7,612 nucleotides of DNA from an uncultured Prevotella sp. (GTDB taxonomy: Bacteria > Bacteroidota > Bacteroidia > Bacteroidales > Bacteroidaceae), in assembly GCA_900551985.1 (NCBI GenBank), contig URYG01000160.1, positions 1 to 7,612 on the forward strand, written 5' to 3'. The notes beneath the pieces were generated by a model that worked only from the letters and a program-made list of their open reading frames with translations, did not search any database and was not told where the DNA came from. The position numbers were made by a program, and so were the translations under genes. Every line of letters begins with the position of its first letter. Within the stretch, counting starts at the first letter, position 1. Positions 1-6,632 of this stretch are shown piece after piece.

Positions 1-982
1 GGAGACGGATGTGGATTTCCAGGGGGTAGTGACGGCTACGGTAAGGGATTCCAGGGAACTGGTTACCTGCAAGCTGAATGATGCTACAGCCGATGGAGCC
101 TCCACAGCCTTCCAGTATTACGACCGGCAGAAGACGCTCTATCAGGGTGCTGACAGCGTATCCGGCGGAAAGTTCGCCTTCAGCTTTGCCGTACCCAAGG
201 ATATCAATTATTCGGGTGATACCGGACTGATGAATTTCTATGCCGTCAGCAACGACAAGGCGCTGCGGGCGAATGGAGAAAGCGCACAGTTCAAGGTGGG
301 CGGCAGCGTGGTGGCAGGAAACGACTCCATCGGTCCGTCGGTATTCTGCTATCTGAACTCGCCTACCTTCGTGGATGGCGGCAATGTGAACACCACCCCG
401 TATTTCGTGGCAAGGATATCAGACAAGGACGGAATCAATGCCGCAGGAAGCGGACTCGGCCATGACCTGAAGCTGGTGATAGACGGAGATCTGTCGAAGA
501 CCTACAATCTCAACGATTATTTCTCGTATGATTTCGGAACCTATACCAGCGGTTCCACCTGCTACAGCATTCCGGAACTTGCGCCAGGCAGGCATCAGCT
601 TACCTTCACGGCGTGGGATATCCAGAACAACAGTTCTACCACCACTCTCCACTTCAATGTGGTAAGCGGTCTGGCTCCATCGCTCTTCGATGTGGGCGTG
701 ACGGAGAATCCTGCCCGCAGTACCACCACCTTCATCGTTTCTCACGATAGGACGGAGAGCCGGATGGATGTGGTGATCGAACTCTATGATGCTTCGGGCA
801 GACAGCTTTGGCGCCATGCCGAGAGCGGAGTGCCGGCTTCGGAGGTCTATACCGTGAAGTGGGATCTGTCGGTAGATGGCGGTCGCCCTCTGGGTACGGG
901 CATCTATCTGTATCGGGTCAAGGTTTCATCGGATGGCAGCAGCTATGCCTCCAAGACCCGGAAACTGATCATTATAAAATAG
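1..982 (+). CDS. porU: Type IX secretion system sortase PorU, C-terminal part (5' truncated by window)
   Basis: The reading frame (codons from position 2) is open to the left edge, so this is the last 326 residues of a larger protein; the GTG at 11 is not the real start. PorU is the surface C25 (gingipain-like) cysteine protease that removes the C-terminal signal of type IX cargo and joins the cargo to anionic LPS. The family is about 1,100-1,200 residues long, so the catalytic Cys/His domain lies upstream of the window. What is visible is beta-rich, Ig-like sequence. The end resembles a type IX C-terminal/FlgD-like domain: ENPARSTTTF near nt 704, GTGIYLYRV at 893-919 and a final KTRKLIIIK. 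PorU itself carries such a domain. The call rests on this C-terminal architecture and on porV and ispF following directly, as in P. gingivalis. Another type IX cargo protease with the same domain cannot be fully excluded from this fragment alone. Confidence 0.85.
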   Translation, partial: ETDVDFQGVVTATVRDSRELVTCKLNDATADGASTAFQYYDRQKTLYQGADSVSGGKFAFSFAVPKDINYSGDTGLMNFYAVSNDKALRANGESAQFKVGGSVVAGNDSIGPSVFCYLNSPTFVDGGNVNTTPYFVARISDKDGINAAGSGLGHDLKLVIDGDLSKTYNLNDYFSYDFGTYTSGSTCYSIPELAPGRHQLTFTAWDIQNNSSTTTLHFNVVSGLAPSLFDVGVTENPARSTTTFIVSHDRTESRMDVVIELYDASGRQLWRHAESGVPASEVYTVKWDLSVDGGRPLGTGIYLYRVKVSSDGSSYASKTRKLIIIK

Positions 983-1010
983 AAAATATCATCATATAAA
1001 ATAATGTAGT

Positions 1011-2201
1011 ATGAATAGAATCGTCAAGATATTCGCAACCGGTTTCCTCTCGGTATTGGCGCTGACGGCATCGGCGCAGAACGGAGAGGGAGATACCAAG
1101 GAGAGTCTTTTCAATCCGGTAAACTATGCCGTCATCTCTCAGACCATAGCGCCCGATGCCCGCGGCGGAGGTCTGGGTGATGTGGGTGCGGCAACCGATC
1201 CGGATGTCAACTCGCAGTATTGGAATCCGGCAAAGTATCCTTTCAACATCTCCAGGGCGGGCGTGGCGCTGAACTTCACTCCATGGCTCCGCTCGCTGGT
1301 CAACGACATGAATCTCGCCTATCTCTCGGGCTATTACCGCATAGGCGATTACAGTGCCGTATCCGCTTCGCTCCGTTACTTCAACATGGGTGAGGTGTTT
1401 CTTTCTGATCCGGAAGAAAACGACAATGCGATGACCATCAACCCCTATGAGATGTCGATCGATGTGGCTTACTCTCTGATGCTCAGCGAGAAATTTTCCC
1501 TGGCGGCAGCCATCCGCTGGATCTATTCCGACCTGCGCTTCGACTATCAGGAGGAAAATTCGCCAGCCTCGGCTTTTGCGGCGGATATCGCAGCCTATTA
1601 TCAGAACTATGTCAACATCGGACCGCGTGAGTGCCAGTTGGGCGTAGGTCTGAACATTTCGAATATCGGTAGCAAGATAACCTTCAGTGGTCAGGAGTAT
1701 GGCGAGTTCCTGCCTACCAATCTGCGTTTGGGTGCCTCACTGATGATTCCTATCGACGAGTACAACCGCTTTACCATCGCCGCAGATGCCAGCAAGTATC
1801 TCGTGCCGACGGTTCCTGCTCAGAATGAGGGAGAGGACAACTCGGAGTATGAAGACCGTGTGCATCGCGAATACAACGATATTTCGGGCATCAGCGGTAT
1901 CTTCAAGAGCTTCAGCGATGCCCCTGGCGGATTCAAGGAAGAGCTGGAGGAAATCAACTATGGCGTAGGTGCCGAGTATGTGTATAACGACAAGTTTGCC
2001 CTTCGTGCCGGTTATCATCACGAGAGTCAGAGCAAGGGCAACCGCAAGTACTTCACGGTGGGAGCCGGCTTCAAGATGAATGTCTTCTCGCTCGATGCTT
2101 CCTATGTGGTAGCCACCGCCAAGAGCAATCCGCTCGACCAGACCCTGCGCTTTACGCTGGCGTTTGATATGGACGGGCTGAAAGACCTGTTCAAGCGATA
2201 G
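1011..2201 (+). CDS. porV: Type IX secretion system outer membrane protein PorV (LptO)
   Basis: A 396-residue FadL-like beta-barrel that accepts type IX cargo from the translocon and delivers it to PorU at the cell surface. Residues 1-22 are a signal peptide (basic start, hydrophobic core, ASA before Q23), fitting signal peptidase I cleavage. The family signature follows: IAPDARGGGLGDVG at 46-59, then SQYWNPAKY at 68-76. The rest is alternating barrel sequence, with a long, highly charged loop around residues 271-317 (many E/D, then an SFSDAPGGF segment). It ends in FDMDGLKDLFKR, with a barrel-like terminal strand before it. Length matches the P. gingivalis protein (about 390). The ATG at 1011 is the start because the signal peptide begins there. 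It lies 28 bp after porU with no promoter or terminator between, so the two are probably one operon. No strong Shine-Dalgarno is visible, as is usual in Bacteroidetes. Confidence 0.95.
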   Translation: MNRIVKIFATGFLSVLALTASAQNGEGDTKESLFNPVNYAVISQTIAPDARGGGLGDVGAATDPDVNSQYWNPAKYPFNISRAGVALNFTPWLRSLVNDMNLAYLSGYYRIGDYSAVSASLRYFNMGEVFLSDPEENDNAMTINPYEMSIDVAYSLMLSEKFSLAAAIRWIYSDLRFDYQEENSPASAFAADIAAYYQNYVNIGPRECQLGVGLNISNIGSKITFSGQEYGEFLPTNLRLGASLMIPIDEYNRFTIAADASKYLVPTVPAQNEGEDNSEYEDRVHREYNDISGISGIFKSFSDAPGGFKEELEEINYGVGAEYVYNDKFALRAGYHHESQSKGNRKYFTVGAGFKMNVFSLDASYVVATAKSNPLDQTLRFTLAFDMDGLKDLFKR

Positions 2202-2240
2202 ATAAACATATTAATAACTTTAATCATAAAGAATAAGATT

Positions 2241-2720
2241 ATGAATATACGTGTAGGATTCGGATACGATGTTCACAAGCTGGTAGAGAACCGCGACTTG
2301 TGGATGGGTGGTATCAAGATAGATTATGAGTTGGGTTTGCTCGGCCACAGTGATGCCGACGTGTTGATTCACGCCATTTGCGATGCCCTGCTGGGTGCAG
2401 CCAATATGCGTGATATCGGTTATCATTTCCCAGATACGGCAGCAGAGACCCTGAATGTGGATTCCAAGATTCTGCTCAAGAAGACGATGGACCTGATTGC
2501 CACCAAGGGATATACCCTGGGCAACATCGATGCAACGGTCTGTGCAGAGCGTCCGAAGCTCAATCCGCATGTTCCTGCCATGAAGGAATGCCTGGCAAAA
2601 GTGATGGGTGTAGAGGAGGATCAGATCTCCATCAAGGCTACAACCACAGAGAAGTTGGGCTTTACCGGAAGAATGGAAGGTATCTCAGCTTACGCTACAG
2701 TATTGATAGAAAAGGCTTAA
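2241..2720 (+). CDS. ispF: 2-C-methyl-D-erythritol 2,4-cyclodiphosphate synthase IspF
   Basis: A cytoplasmic trimeric enzyme of the non-mevalonate (MEP) isoprenoid pathway. It converts 4-diphosphocytidyl-methylerythritol 2-phosphate to methylerythritol 2,4-cyclodiphosphate with release of CMP. All signatures are present over 159 residues, the normal full length. The metal ligands are D10 and H12 (GFGYDVH) and H44 (in HSDADVLIHA). DALLGAA is at 48-54 and DIGYHFPDT at 58-66. The C-terminal TTTEKLGFTGR at 134-144 contains the conserved Thr/Glu of the active site and cytidyl pocket. The start ATG directly precedes the conserved IRVGFGYDVH, so it is secure. It lies 39 bp downstream of porV in an AT-rich gap without a convincing promoter, so it is likely read from the porU-porV transcript. 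The product has no obvious functional tie to protein secretion; the linkage is a conserved gene order. No missing residues or frameshifts are seen. Confidence 0.98.
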   Translation: MNIRVGFGYDVHKLVENRDLWMGGIKIDYELGLLGHSDADVLIHAICDALLGAANMRDIGYHFPDTAAETLNVDSKILLKKTMDLIATKGYTLGNIDATVCAERPKLNPHVPAMKECLAKVMGVEEDQISIKATTTEKLGFTGRMEGISAYATVLIEKA

Positions 2721-2728
2721 TGAGAGTT

Positions 2729-2771
2729 AAAATCTTGTAGATTTTTGACGAATTTTCTAATAATTCGTTGA
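2729..2771 (+). repeat. Two adjacent AT-rich inverted repeats after ispF
   Basis: Just past the ispF stop are two small hairpins. The first pairs AAAATCT (2729-2735) with AGATTTT (2739-2745) across a 3-nt loop. The second pairs ACGAATT (2748-2754) with AATTCGT (2762-2768) across a 7-nt loop, and can be extended by three weaker pairs to 2745/2771. Neither is followed by a proper T-run, so they are poor intrinsic terminators. They may mark or protect the 3' end of the porU-porV-ispF message. The role is inferred; only the complementarity is seen. Confidence 0.35.
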
Positions 2772-2816
2772 TTTACATCAAAAAAACTCAAAAATAATAC
2801 TTTTTTTGCCGAAATA

Positions 2817-2848
2817 TTTGGAGATTCGTAGAAAAAGTACTATCTTTG
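2817..2848 (+). promoter_or_regulatory. Bacteroidetes-type promoter (-33 TTTG / -7 TAnnTTTG)
   Basis: TTTG at 2817-2820 and TATCTTTG at 2841-2848 are separated by 20 bp. Both boxes match the -33/-7 consensus of the primary sigma factor of Bacteroides-Prevotella, with suitable spacing. Transcription would start at about 2853. The flanking sequence is very A/T rich. No ORF follows before the terminator at 2993-3034, so this promoter appears to drive a non-coding transcript. Confidence 0.75.
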
Positions 2849-2852
2849 CAGC

Positions 2853-3034
2853 GTCAAAAGGTTAATAGATTGTTTAGGTTAGTAGTAATAGATTTAGGTT
2901 TTTAGTTATTAGGTTTTAAGGTAGATTGTTTAACAGATAATTGAGAAGGTCGTGAGACTATTTTGATTAGAATTTTTAAGTTAAACATAGTGCATGCCAC
3001 AGCTCGTTGAGAGTTGTGGCATGTTTTATTTTAT
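2853..3034 (+). ncRNA. Putative small non-coding RNA of about 180 nt, family not recognised
   Basis: This stretch begins where the promoter at 2817-2848 should start transcription and ends in a strong intrinsic terminator. The only ATG inside it is in the terminator stem, and every frame is stop-rich, so it is not coding. Three parts are visible. (a) 2856-2933 contains no C at all and carries TTAGGTT at 2874, 2894 and 2909, AATAGATT at 2864 and 2887, and AGATTGTTTA at 2867 and 2923. (b) 2938-2969 can fold into an imperfect 14-position stem closed on a GUGA loop. (c) 2993-3034 is the terminator. A second promoter for the next gene lies downstream (3076-3083), which argues for an independent RNA. 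The alternative is a 5' leader with attenuator controlling the glycosyltransferase gene. I recognise no Rfam family; 6S RNA and tmRNA hallmarks are not seen. Ends are inferred from the promoter and terminator. Confidence 0.5.
2993..3034 (+). terminator. Strong Rho-independent terminator
   Basis: CATGCCACAGCTC (2993-3005) pairs with GAGTTGTGGCATG (3011-3023). This gives a 13-bp stem with a single G-U pair and a 5-nt loop (3006-3010), followed at once by TTTTATTTTATT. The T-run is on the + side only, so it terminates rightward transcription: the putative small RNA and any read-through from ispF. Confidence 0.9.
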
Positions 3035-3052
3035 TAAAAGTCTTTCTTTTTC

Positions 3053-3101
3053 TTCGCTAACTCAAATTTTTACATTATCTTTGCAAGCAGAATTAAAAGG
3101 A
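3053..3101 (+). promoter_or_regulatory. Promoter and ribosome binding site of the glycan cluster
   Basis: TATCTTTG at 3076-3083 fits the Bacteroidetes -7 element. TTCG at 3053-3056, 19 bp upstream, is only a weak -33 match to TTTG. Transcription would begin near 3089, leaving a leader of about 18 nt. AAAAGGA at 3095-3101, 5 nt before the ATG at 3107, is a reasonable Shine-Dalgarno-like site and supports that start. The ten bases TATCTTTGCA (3076-3085) are identical to those at 2841-2850. Confidence 0.6.
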
Positions 3102-3106
3102 TAATC

Positions 3107-4381
3107 ATGAGAGTACTCATAGTAAATACAAGTGAGAAGGCGGGTGGAGCTGCTGTAGCTGCCAACCGCCTGATGGATGCCCTTAACAACAATGGTGTTA
3201 AGGCTAAGATGCTGGTGCGCGATAAGGTGACCGATGATATTACCGTGGTAGGATTGCCACGCTCGCTCAGGATGCAGTGGAATTTCCTGTGGGAGCGCTG
3301 GTGCATCTTCTGCCGCCTTCATTTTTCCAAGAAGAATCTCTTTGCACTCGATATCGCCAATGCGGGATACGACATCACTTCCCTGCCAGAGTTCAAGGAG
3401 GCTGACATCATCCATCTGCACTGGATCAACCAGGGTATGCTTTCGCTGAAGACCATCCGGAAGATCATCAGCAGCGGAAAACCAGTGGTATGGACTATGC
3501 ACGACATCTGGCCGGCATCATCCATCTGTCATCTCACCCTGGGCTGCCATCATTACAACAATGGCTGCGGCAACTGCAAGTATCTGCCGGGAAACGGGGG
3601 AAAGAACGATCTGTCGGCGAAGATATGGAAGAAGAAACAGAAGGTGTATAACAGCGGGGCTCTTTCCTTTGTTACCTGCAGCAGATGGCTGGCAGCGGAA
3701 GCCCGGTTGAGCGGACTCCTGGCGGGTCATCGCATCGAGACGATTCCCAATCCGATAGACACCCATGTCTATTGTCCACAGGACAAGCTGGAATCCCGTC
3801 TCCGCACGCAGTTGCCGAAGGACAAGCGCATCATCCTCTTTATCGCCCAGAGAGCCACCAATCCCTATAAGGGCATGGATTATCTGATAGAGGCGTGCCG
3901 GCTGATGGCTGAGCAGCATCCCGAGATGAGGGAGAATACCTGCGTAGCAATCCTGGGAGGACACAGCGAGGAGTTCGAAGGCAAGCTTTCGTTCCCGATT
4001 GTTTCGCTCGGTTATGTGAGCGATGACAAGCGCATCGCTGATATTTACAATGCTGCCGATGTCTTCGTGCTTCCTTCCCTGTCGGAGAATCTGCCGAATA
4101 CCATCATGGAGGCGATGGCTTGCGGCGTGCCGAGTGTTGGATTCAAGGTGGGCGGCATACCGGAGATGATCGATCATCAGAAGAACGGATATGTGGCAAA
4201 CTATCGCGATGCCAAGGATCTGGCGGCTGGCATCCACTGGGTGCTGGAAGAAGCCGACCGGGAGAATCTGAAGAAGGCGTGCCTGCAGAAGGTGATGCAT
4301 AACTATTCGCAGCATGCGGTGGCGCTGAAATATGTTGAGGTGTATAATCAGGCGATGGCCTTTAAAAACTACCGGATATGA
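3107..4381 (+). CDS. GT4-type (WcaC-like) glycosyltransferase, GT-B fold
   Basis: A 424-residue cytoplasmic enzyme without membrane segments, predicted to transfer a sugar from a nucleotide-sugar donor to a growing surface-glycan precursor; donor and acceptor cannot be told. The N-terminal acceptor domain opens with RVLIVNTSEKAGGAAVAANR, the glycine-rich first loop. HLHWINQG and WTMHDIWP follow, then a cysteine cluster C141, C147, C154 and C157, typical of WcaC-like proteins. The C-terminal donor domain has FVLPSLSENLPNTIMEAMA, where E327 and E335 form the EX7E motif of retaining GT4 enzymes, followed by GVPSVGFKVGGIPEMI. Length is normal. It is the first gene of the cluster, directly after its own promoter, and its TGA overlaps the ATG of the next transferase, implying translational coupling. 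The family call is firm; a role in LPS, capsule or exopolysaccharide is inferred from the flippase and LicD neighbours. Confidence 0.9.
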   Translation: MRVLIVNTSEKAGGAAVAANRLMDALNNNGVKAKMLVRDKVTDDITVVGLPRSLRMQWNFLWERWCIFCRLHFSKKNLFALDIANAGYDITSLPEFKEADIIHLHWINQGMLSLKTIRKIISSGKPVVWTMHDIWPASSICHLTLGCHHYNNGCGNCKYLPGNGGKNDLSAKIWKKKQKVYNSGALSFVTCSRWLAAEARLSGLLAGHRIETIPNPIDTHVYCPQDKLESRLRTQLPKDKRIILFIAQRATNPYKGMDYLIEACRLMAEQHPEMRENTCVAILGGHSEEFEGKLSFPIVSLGYVSDDKRIADIYNAADVFVLPSLSENLPNTIMEAMACGVPSVGFKVGGIPEMIDHQKNGYVANYRDAKDLAAGIHWVLEEADRENLKKACLQKVMHNYSQHAVALKYVEVYNQAMAFKNYRI

Positions 4382-5154
4382 TTAAGTTTACTGTCGTAAC
4401 CTGTACCTACAATGCTGAGAGTGTGTTGCAGCGTACGTTGGATAGTGTCAATAAGCAGACTTACTGCAACATCGAGCACCTGATCATAGATGGTGTTTCG
4501 AAGGACAAGACCCTGGCTATGGTAAGAGCATACCAGAACAGGGCAAAGGCTGGAGAGAATGCCCACGAAATCGTGGTGTATTCGGAACCAGACAAGGGGC
4601 TCTATGACGCCATGAACAAGGGCATCGACCGTGCCACGGGCGACTATCTCGTGTTTCTGAATGCGGGAGATGTGTTTCCTTCTGACGATACCCTGGAGTA
4701 TGTAGAGGGATGCGTAGGCGAGGGCGAGAACCTGCCGGGCGTGCTTTATGGAGATACCGATATCGTAAATGACGAAGGAAGGTTCCTGCGCCATCGCCGA
4801 CTCTCGCCTCCCAGGAAGCTGAACTGGCGCTCGTTCAAGTGGGGTATGCTCGTCTGTCATCAGTCGTTTTATGCCCGTACGGATATTGCCCGCCAAATCC
4901 ATTACAATCTGCATTATCGCCTTTCGGCGGATGTGGATTGGTGCATCCGCATCATGAAGGCGGCTCAGCAGCGCCATCTTCCGTTGCGCAATGTTAATGC
5001 TGTCATCACCAACTATCTGGATGGCGGTATGTCGGTGCAGAACCACAAGGCTTCGCTCAAGGAGCGTTTCGAGGTGATGCGCAGCAACTATGGCATTGTC
5101 ACCACGGTTCTGGTGCATACCTGGTTTGTGGTGAGAAGTCTCTTCAAGCGCTAG
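4378..5154 (+). CDS. GT2-type (WcaE/WfgS-like) glycosyltransferase, GT-A fold
   Basis: A 258-residue single-domain transferase, probably inverting and cytoplasmic or loosely membrane-associated. Residues 4-12 (FTVVTCTYN) form the first strand and nucleotide-binding loop. D38 (in LIIDGVSKD) contacts the nucleotide in this family. SEPDKGLYDAMNKGI at 69-83 is the hallmark of the WcaE/WfgS-like subgroup. The NAGD motif at 95-98 takes the place of the DxD metal-binding motif. CHQSFYAR follows in the acceptor part, then SADVDW with an acidic residue suited to be the base. The last 20 residues are hydrophobic then basic (VVRSLFKR), perhaps a membrane-contact helix. The start ATG overlaps the previous stop as ATGA, so both are co-translated. 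The sugar specificity cannot be read from sequence. The gene is intact and has composition like its neighbours. Confidence 0.9.
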   Translation: MIKFTVVTCTYNAESVLQRTLDSVNKQTYCNIEHLIIDGVSKDKTLAMVRAYQNRAKAGENAHEIVVYSEPDKGLYDAMNKGIDRATGDYLVFLNAGDVFPSDDTLEYVEGCVGEGENLPGVLYGDTDIVNDEGRFLRHRRLSPPRKLNWRSFKWGMLVCHQSFYARTDIARQIHYNLHYRLSADVDWCIRIMKAAQQRHLPLRNVNAVITNYLDGGMSVQNHKASLKERFEVMRSNYGIVTTVLVHTWFVVRSLFKR

Positions 5155-5189
5155 TTCGTATGATTTTAGCAAGAAAAAAATAGATTTAA

Positions 5190-6626
5190 ATGGCAGAAAC
5201 ATTAAAGGAAAAAACAGCAAAGGGGCTCTTCTGGGGAGCCATGAACAATGGGGCGATGCAGGTTATCGGTTTGGTGTTCGGCATCGTCCTGGGCAGACTG
5301 TTGTCGAAGGAAGACTATGGCATGATGGCAATGATCAATGTGTTCCCATTGATAGCTATTGCCCTGCAGAATAGTGGATTCGCTTCTGCTATAGGTAATC
5401 TGAAAGCCCCTACAGCCAATGATTATAACTCCGTGTTCTGGTTTAACATCATTGTTGGTACTTCTCTTTATGTCATTCTTTTCCTCTGTGCGCCTTTTAT
5501 TGCCGATTTCTATCATGATGATCGGTTGGTTTCCTTATGCAGGTTGGCTTTCATCAATATCCTTTTTTCCAGTCTGGGTACGGCGCAGGCTGCATTCCTC
5601 TTCAAGAATATGATGGTGAAGCAGCAGGCGAAGGCGAGTATCTCGGCTGTGCTGCTGTCGAGTACGGTGGGTGTTCTGATGGCGTGGAATGGCTTTGCTT
5701 ATTGGTCTCTGGCTGCCCAGGGAGTAGTTTATGTGGGAATGAACACCCTGCTGGTATGGCATTATTCCACCTGGCGACCTTCTCTGAAGATAGATTTCAC
5801 GCCCGTGAGGACGATGTTCCCGTTCAGCTTCAAGATTGCAGCTACAACCATCGCCACCAAAATCAACGACAATGTGATGAATATCCTGCTGGGACGTTTC
5901 TATACCAATGCCATTACGGGTAGCTACAACCAGGCATATCAGTGGAATTCCAAGTGCTATCTCCTGCTTCAGGGAATGCTGAATCCGGTGATTCAGCCTA
6001 CTTTGGTGAATCTCTCTGACGACAAGGAGCGCCAGCTGATGGCTTTCAGAAAGATGGTCAGGTTTATCTGCTTCCTTTCTTTCCCTCTGCTGTTCGGACT
6101 GGGACTCGTTTCCAATGAGTTTATCATCATCACGCTGACTGAGAAATGGCAGTCGAGTGCAGGGATATTGCGAATGCTGTGTGTGGGCGGTTCGGTGATG
6201 CCGCTATATACGCTGTTTTCCAATGTGGTGATCAGCAAGGGAAAATCCGGAGCCTATTTCTGGTGTACGGTATCGCTGAGCGTCACCCAGCTCGTGCTGA
6301 TGCTGCTTCTCTGGCCTTACGGCATCCATCTCATGGTGTCAGTCTATGTGGCTTTGACCATCGTCTGGATGTTTGTATGGTATGCGCTGGCTTACCGCTA
6401 TATCAGTTACCGTCCGCTCGACTTCCTGAAAGATACCTGTCCGTTCCTGCTGGCGGCTCTGGGTGTGATGAGCCTCACCTATCTGGCAACAGCGGGTATT
6501 TCCAATCTGGTATGTCTGCTCCTGGCAAGGGTCGTGATGGCAGCCGTATTGTATTTCGTGGTCATGAAGGTGGCCCGGGTTGCGATATTGGACGAGTGTA
6601 TCCGTTTTGTATTAAAGAAAAAATAG
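5190..6626 (+). CDS. Wzx/WzxC-like polysaccharide flippase (MOP superfamily)
   Basis: A 478-residue polytopic inner-membrane protein predicted to flip lipid-linked oligosaccharide from the cytoplasmic to the periplasmic face. The N-terminus is typical of polysaccharide-export MOP transporters: a short basic amphipathic start, LFWGAMNNGAMQVIGLVFGI in helix 1, then GRLLSKEDYGMMAMINVF entering helix 2. Hydrophobic segments recur through the protein (roughly 80-105, 115-135, 150-190, 290-312, 330-350, 360-405, 420-465), consistent with 12-14 helices, and the C-terminus is lysine rich. Length fits the WzxC branch (about 480-490). The start at 5190 follows a 35-bp A-rich gap after the GT2 gene with no terminator or clear promoter, so co-transcription is likely. 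No Wzy polymerase is seen next to it, so the unit it moves may be short, or polymerised by a protein encoded elsewhere. Confidence 0.9.
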   Translation: MAETLKEKTAKGLFWGAMNNGAMQVIGLVFGIVLGRLLSKEDYGMMAMINVFPLIAIALQNSGFASAIGNLKAPTANDYNSVFWFNIIVGTSLYVILFLCAPFIADFYHDDRLVSLCRLAFINILFSSLGTAQAAFLFKNMMVKQQAKASISAVLLSSTVGVLMAWNGFAYWSLAAQGVVYVGMNTLLVWHYSTWRPSLKIDFTPVRTMFPFSFKIAATTIATKINDNVMNILLGRFYTNAITGSYNQAYQWNSKCYLLLQGMLNPVIQPTLVNLSDDKERQLMAFRKMVRFICFLSFPLLFGLGLVSNEFIIITLTEKWQSSAGILRMLCVGGSVMPLYTLFSNVVISKGKSGAYFWCTVSLSVTQLVLMLLLWPYGIHLMVSVYVALTIVWMFVWYALAYRYISYRPLDFLKDTCPFLLAALGVMSLTYLATAGISNLVCLLLARVVMAAVLYFVVMKVARVAILDECIRFVLKKK

Positions 6627-6632
6627 AAGAAT

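Noticed and set aside
808..999. Small + strand ORF overlapping the end of porU in another frame
   Set aside because: The porU frame is conserved-looking through its C-terminal signal domain, and the overlapping product has no credible features.
2214..2221. TAACTTTA as a possible -7 element for ispF
   Set aside because: It deviates from TAnnTTTG at the last base and has no TTTG box at the expected distance upstream.
3518..5220. Long antisense ORFs of 265 and 283 codons opposite the two glycosyltransferase genes
   Set aside because: They lie opposite intact genes with clear family motifs, their translations show no recognisable domain, and no promoter or ribosome site supports them. They are by-products of codon use on the sense strand.
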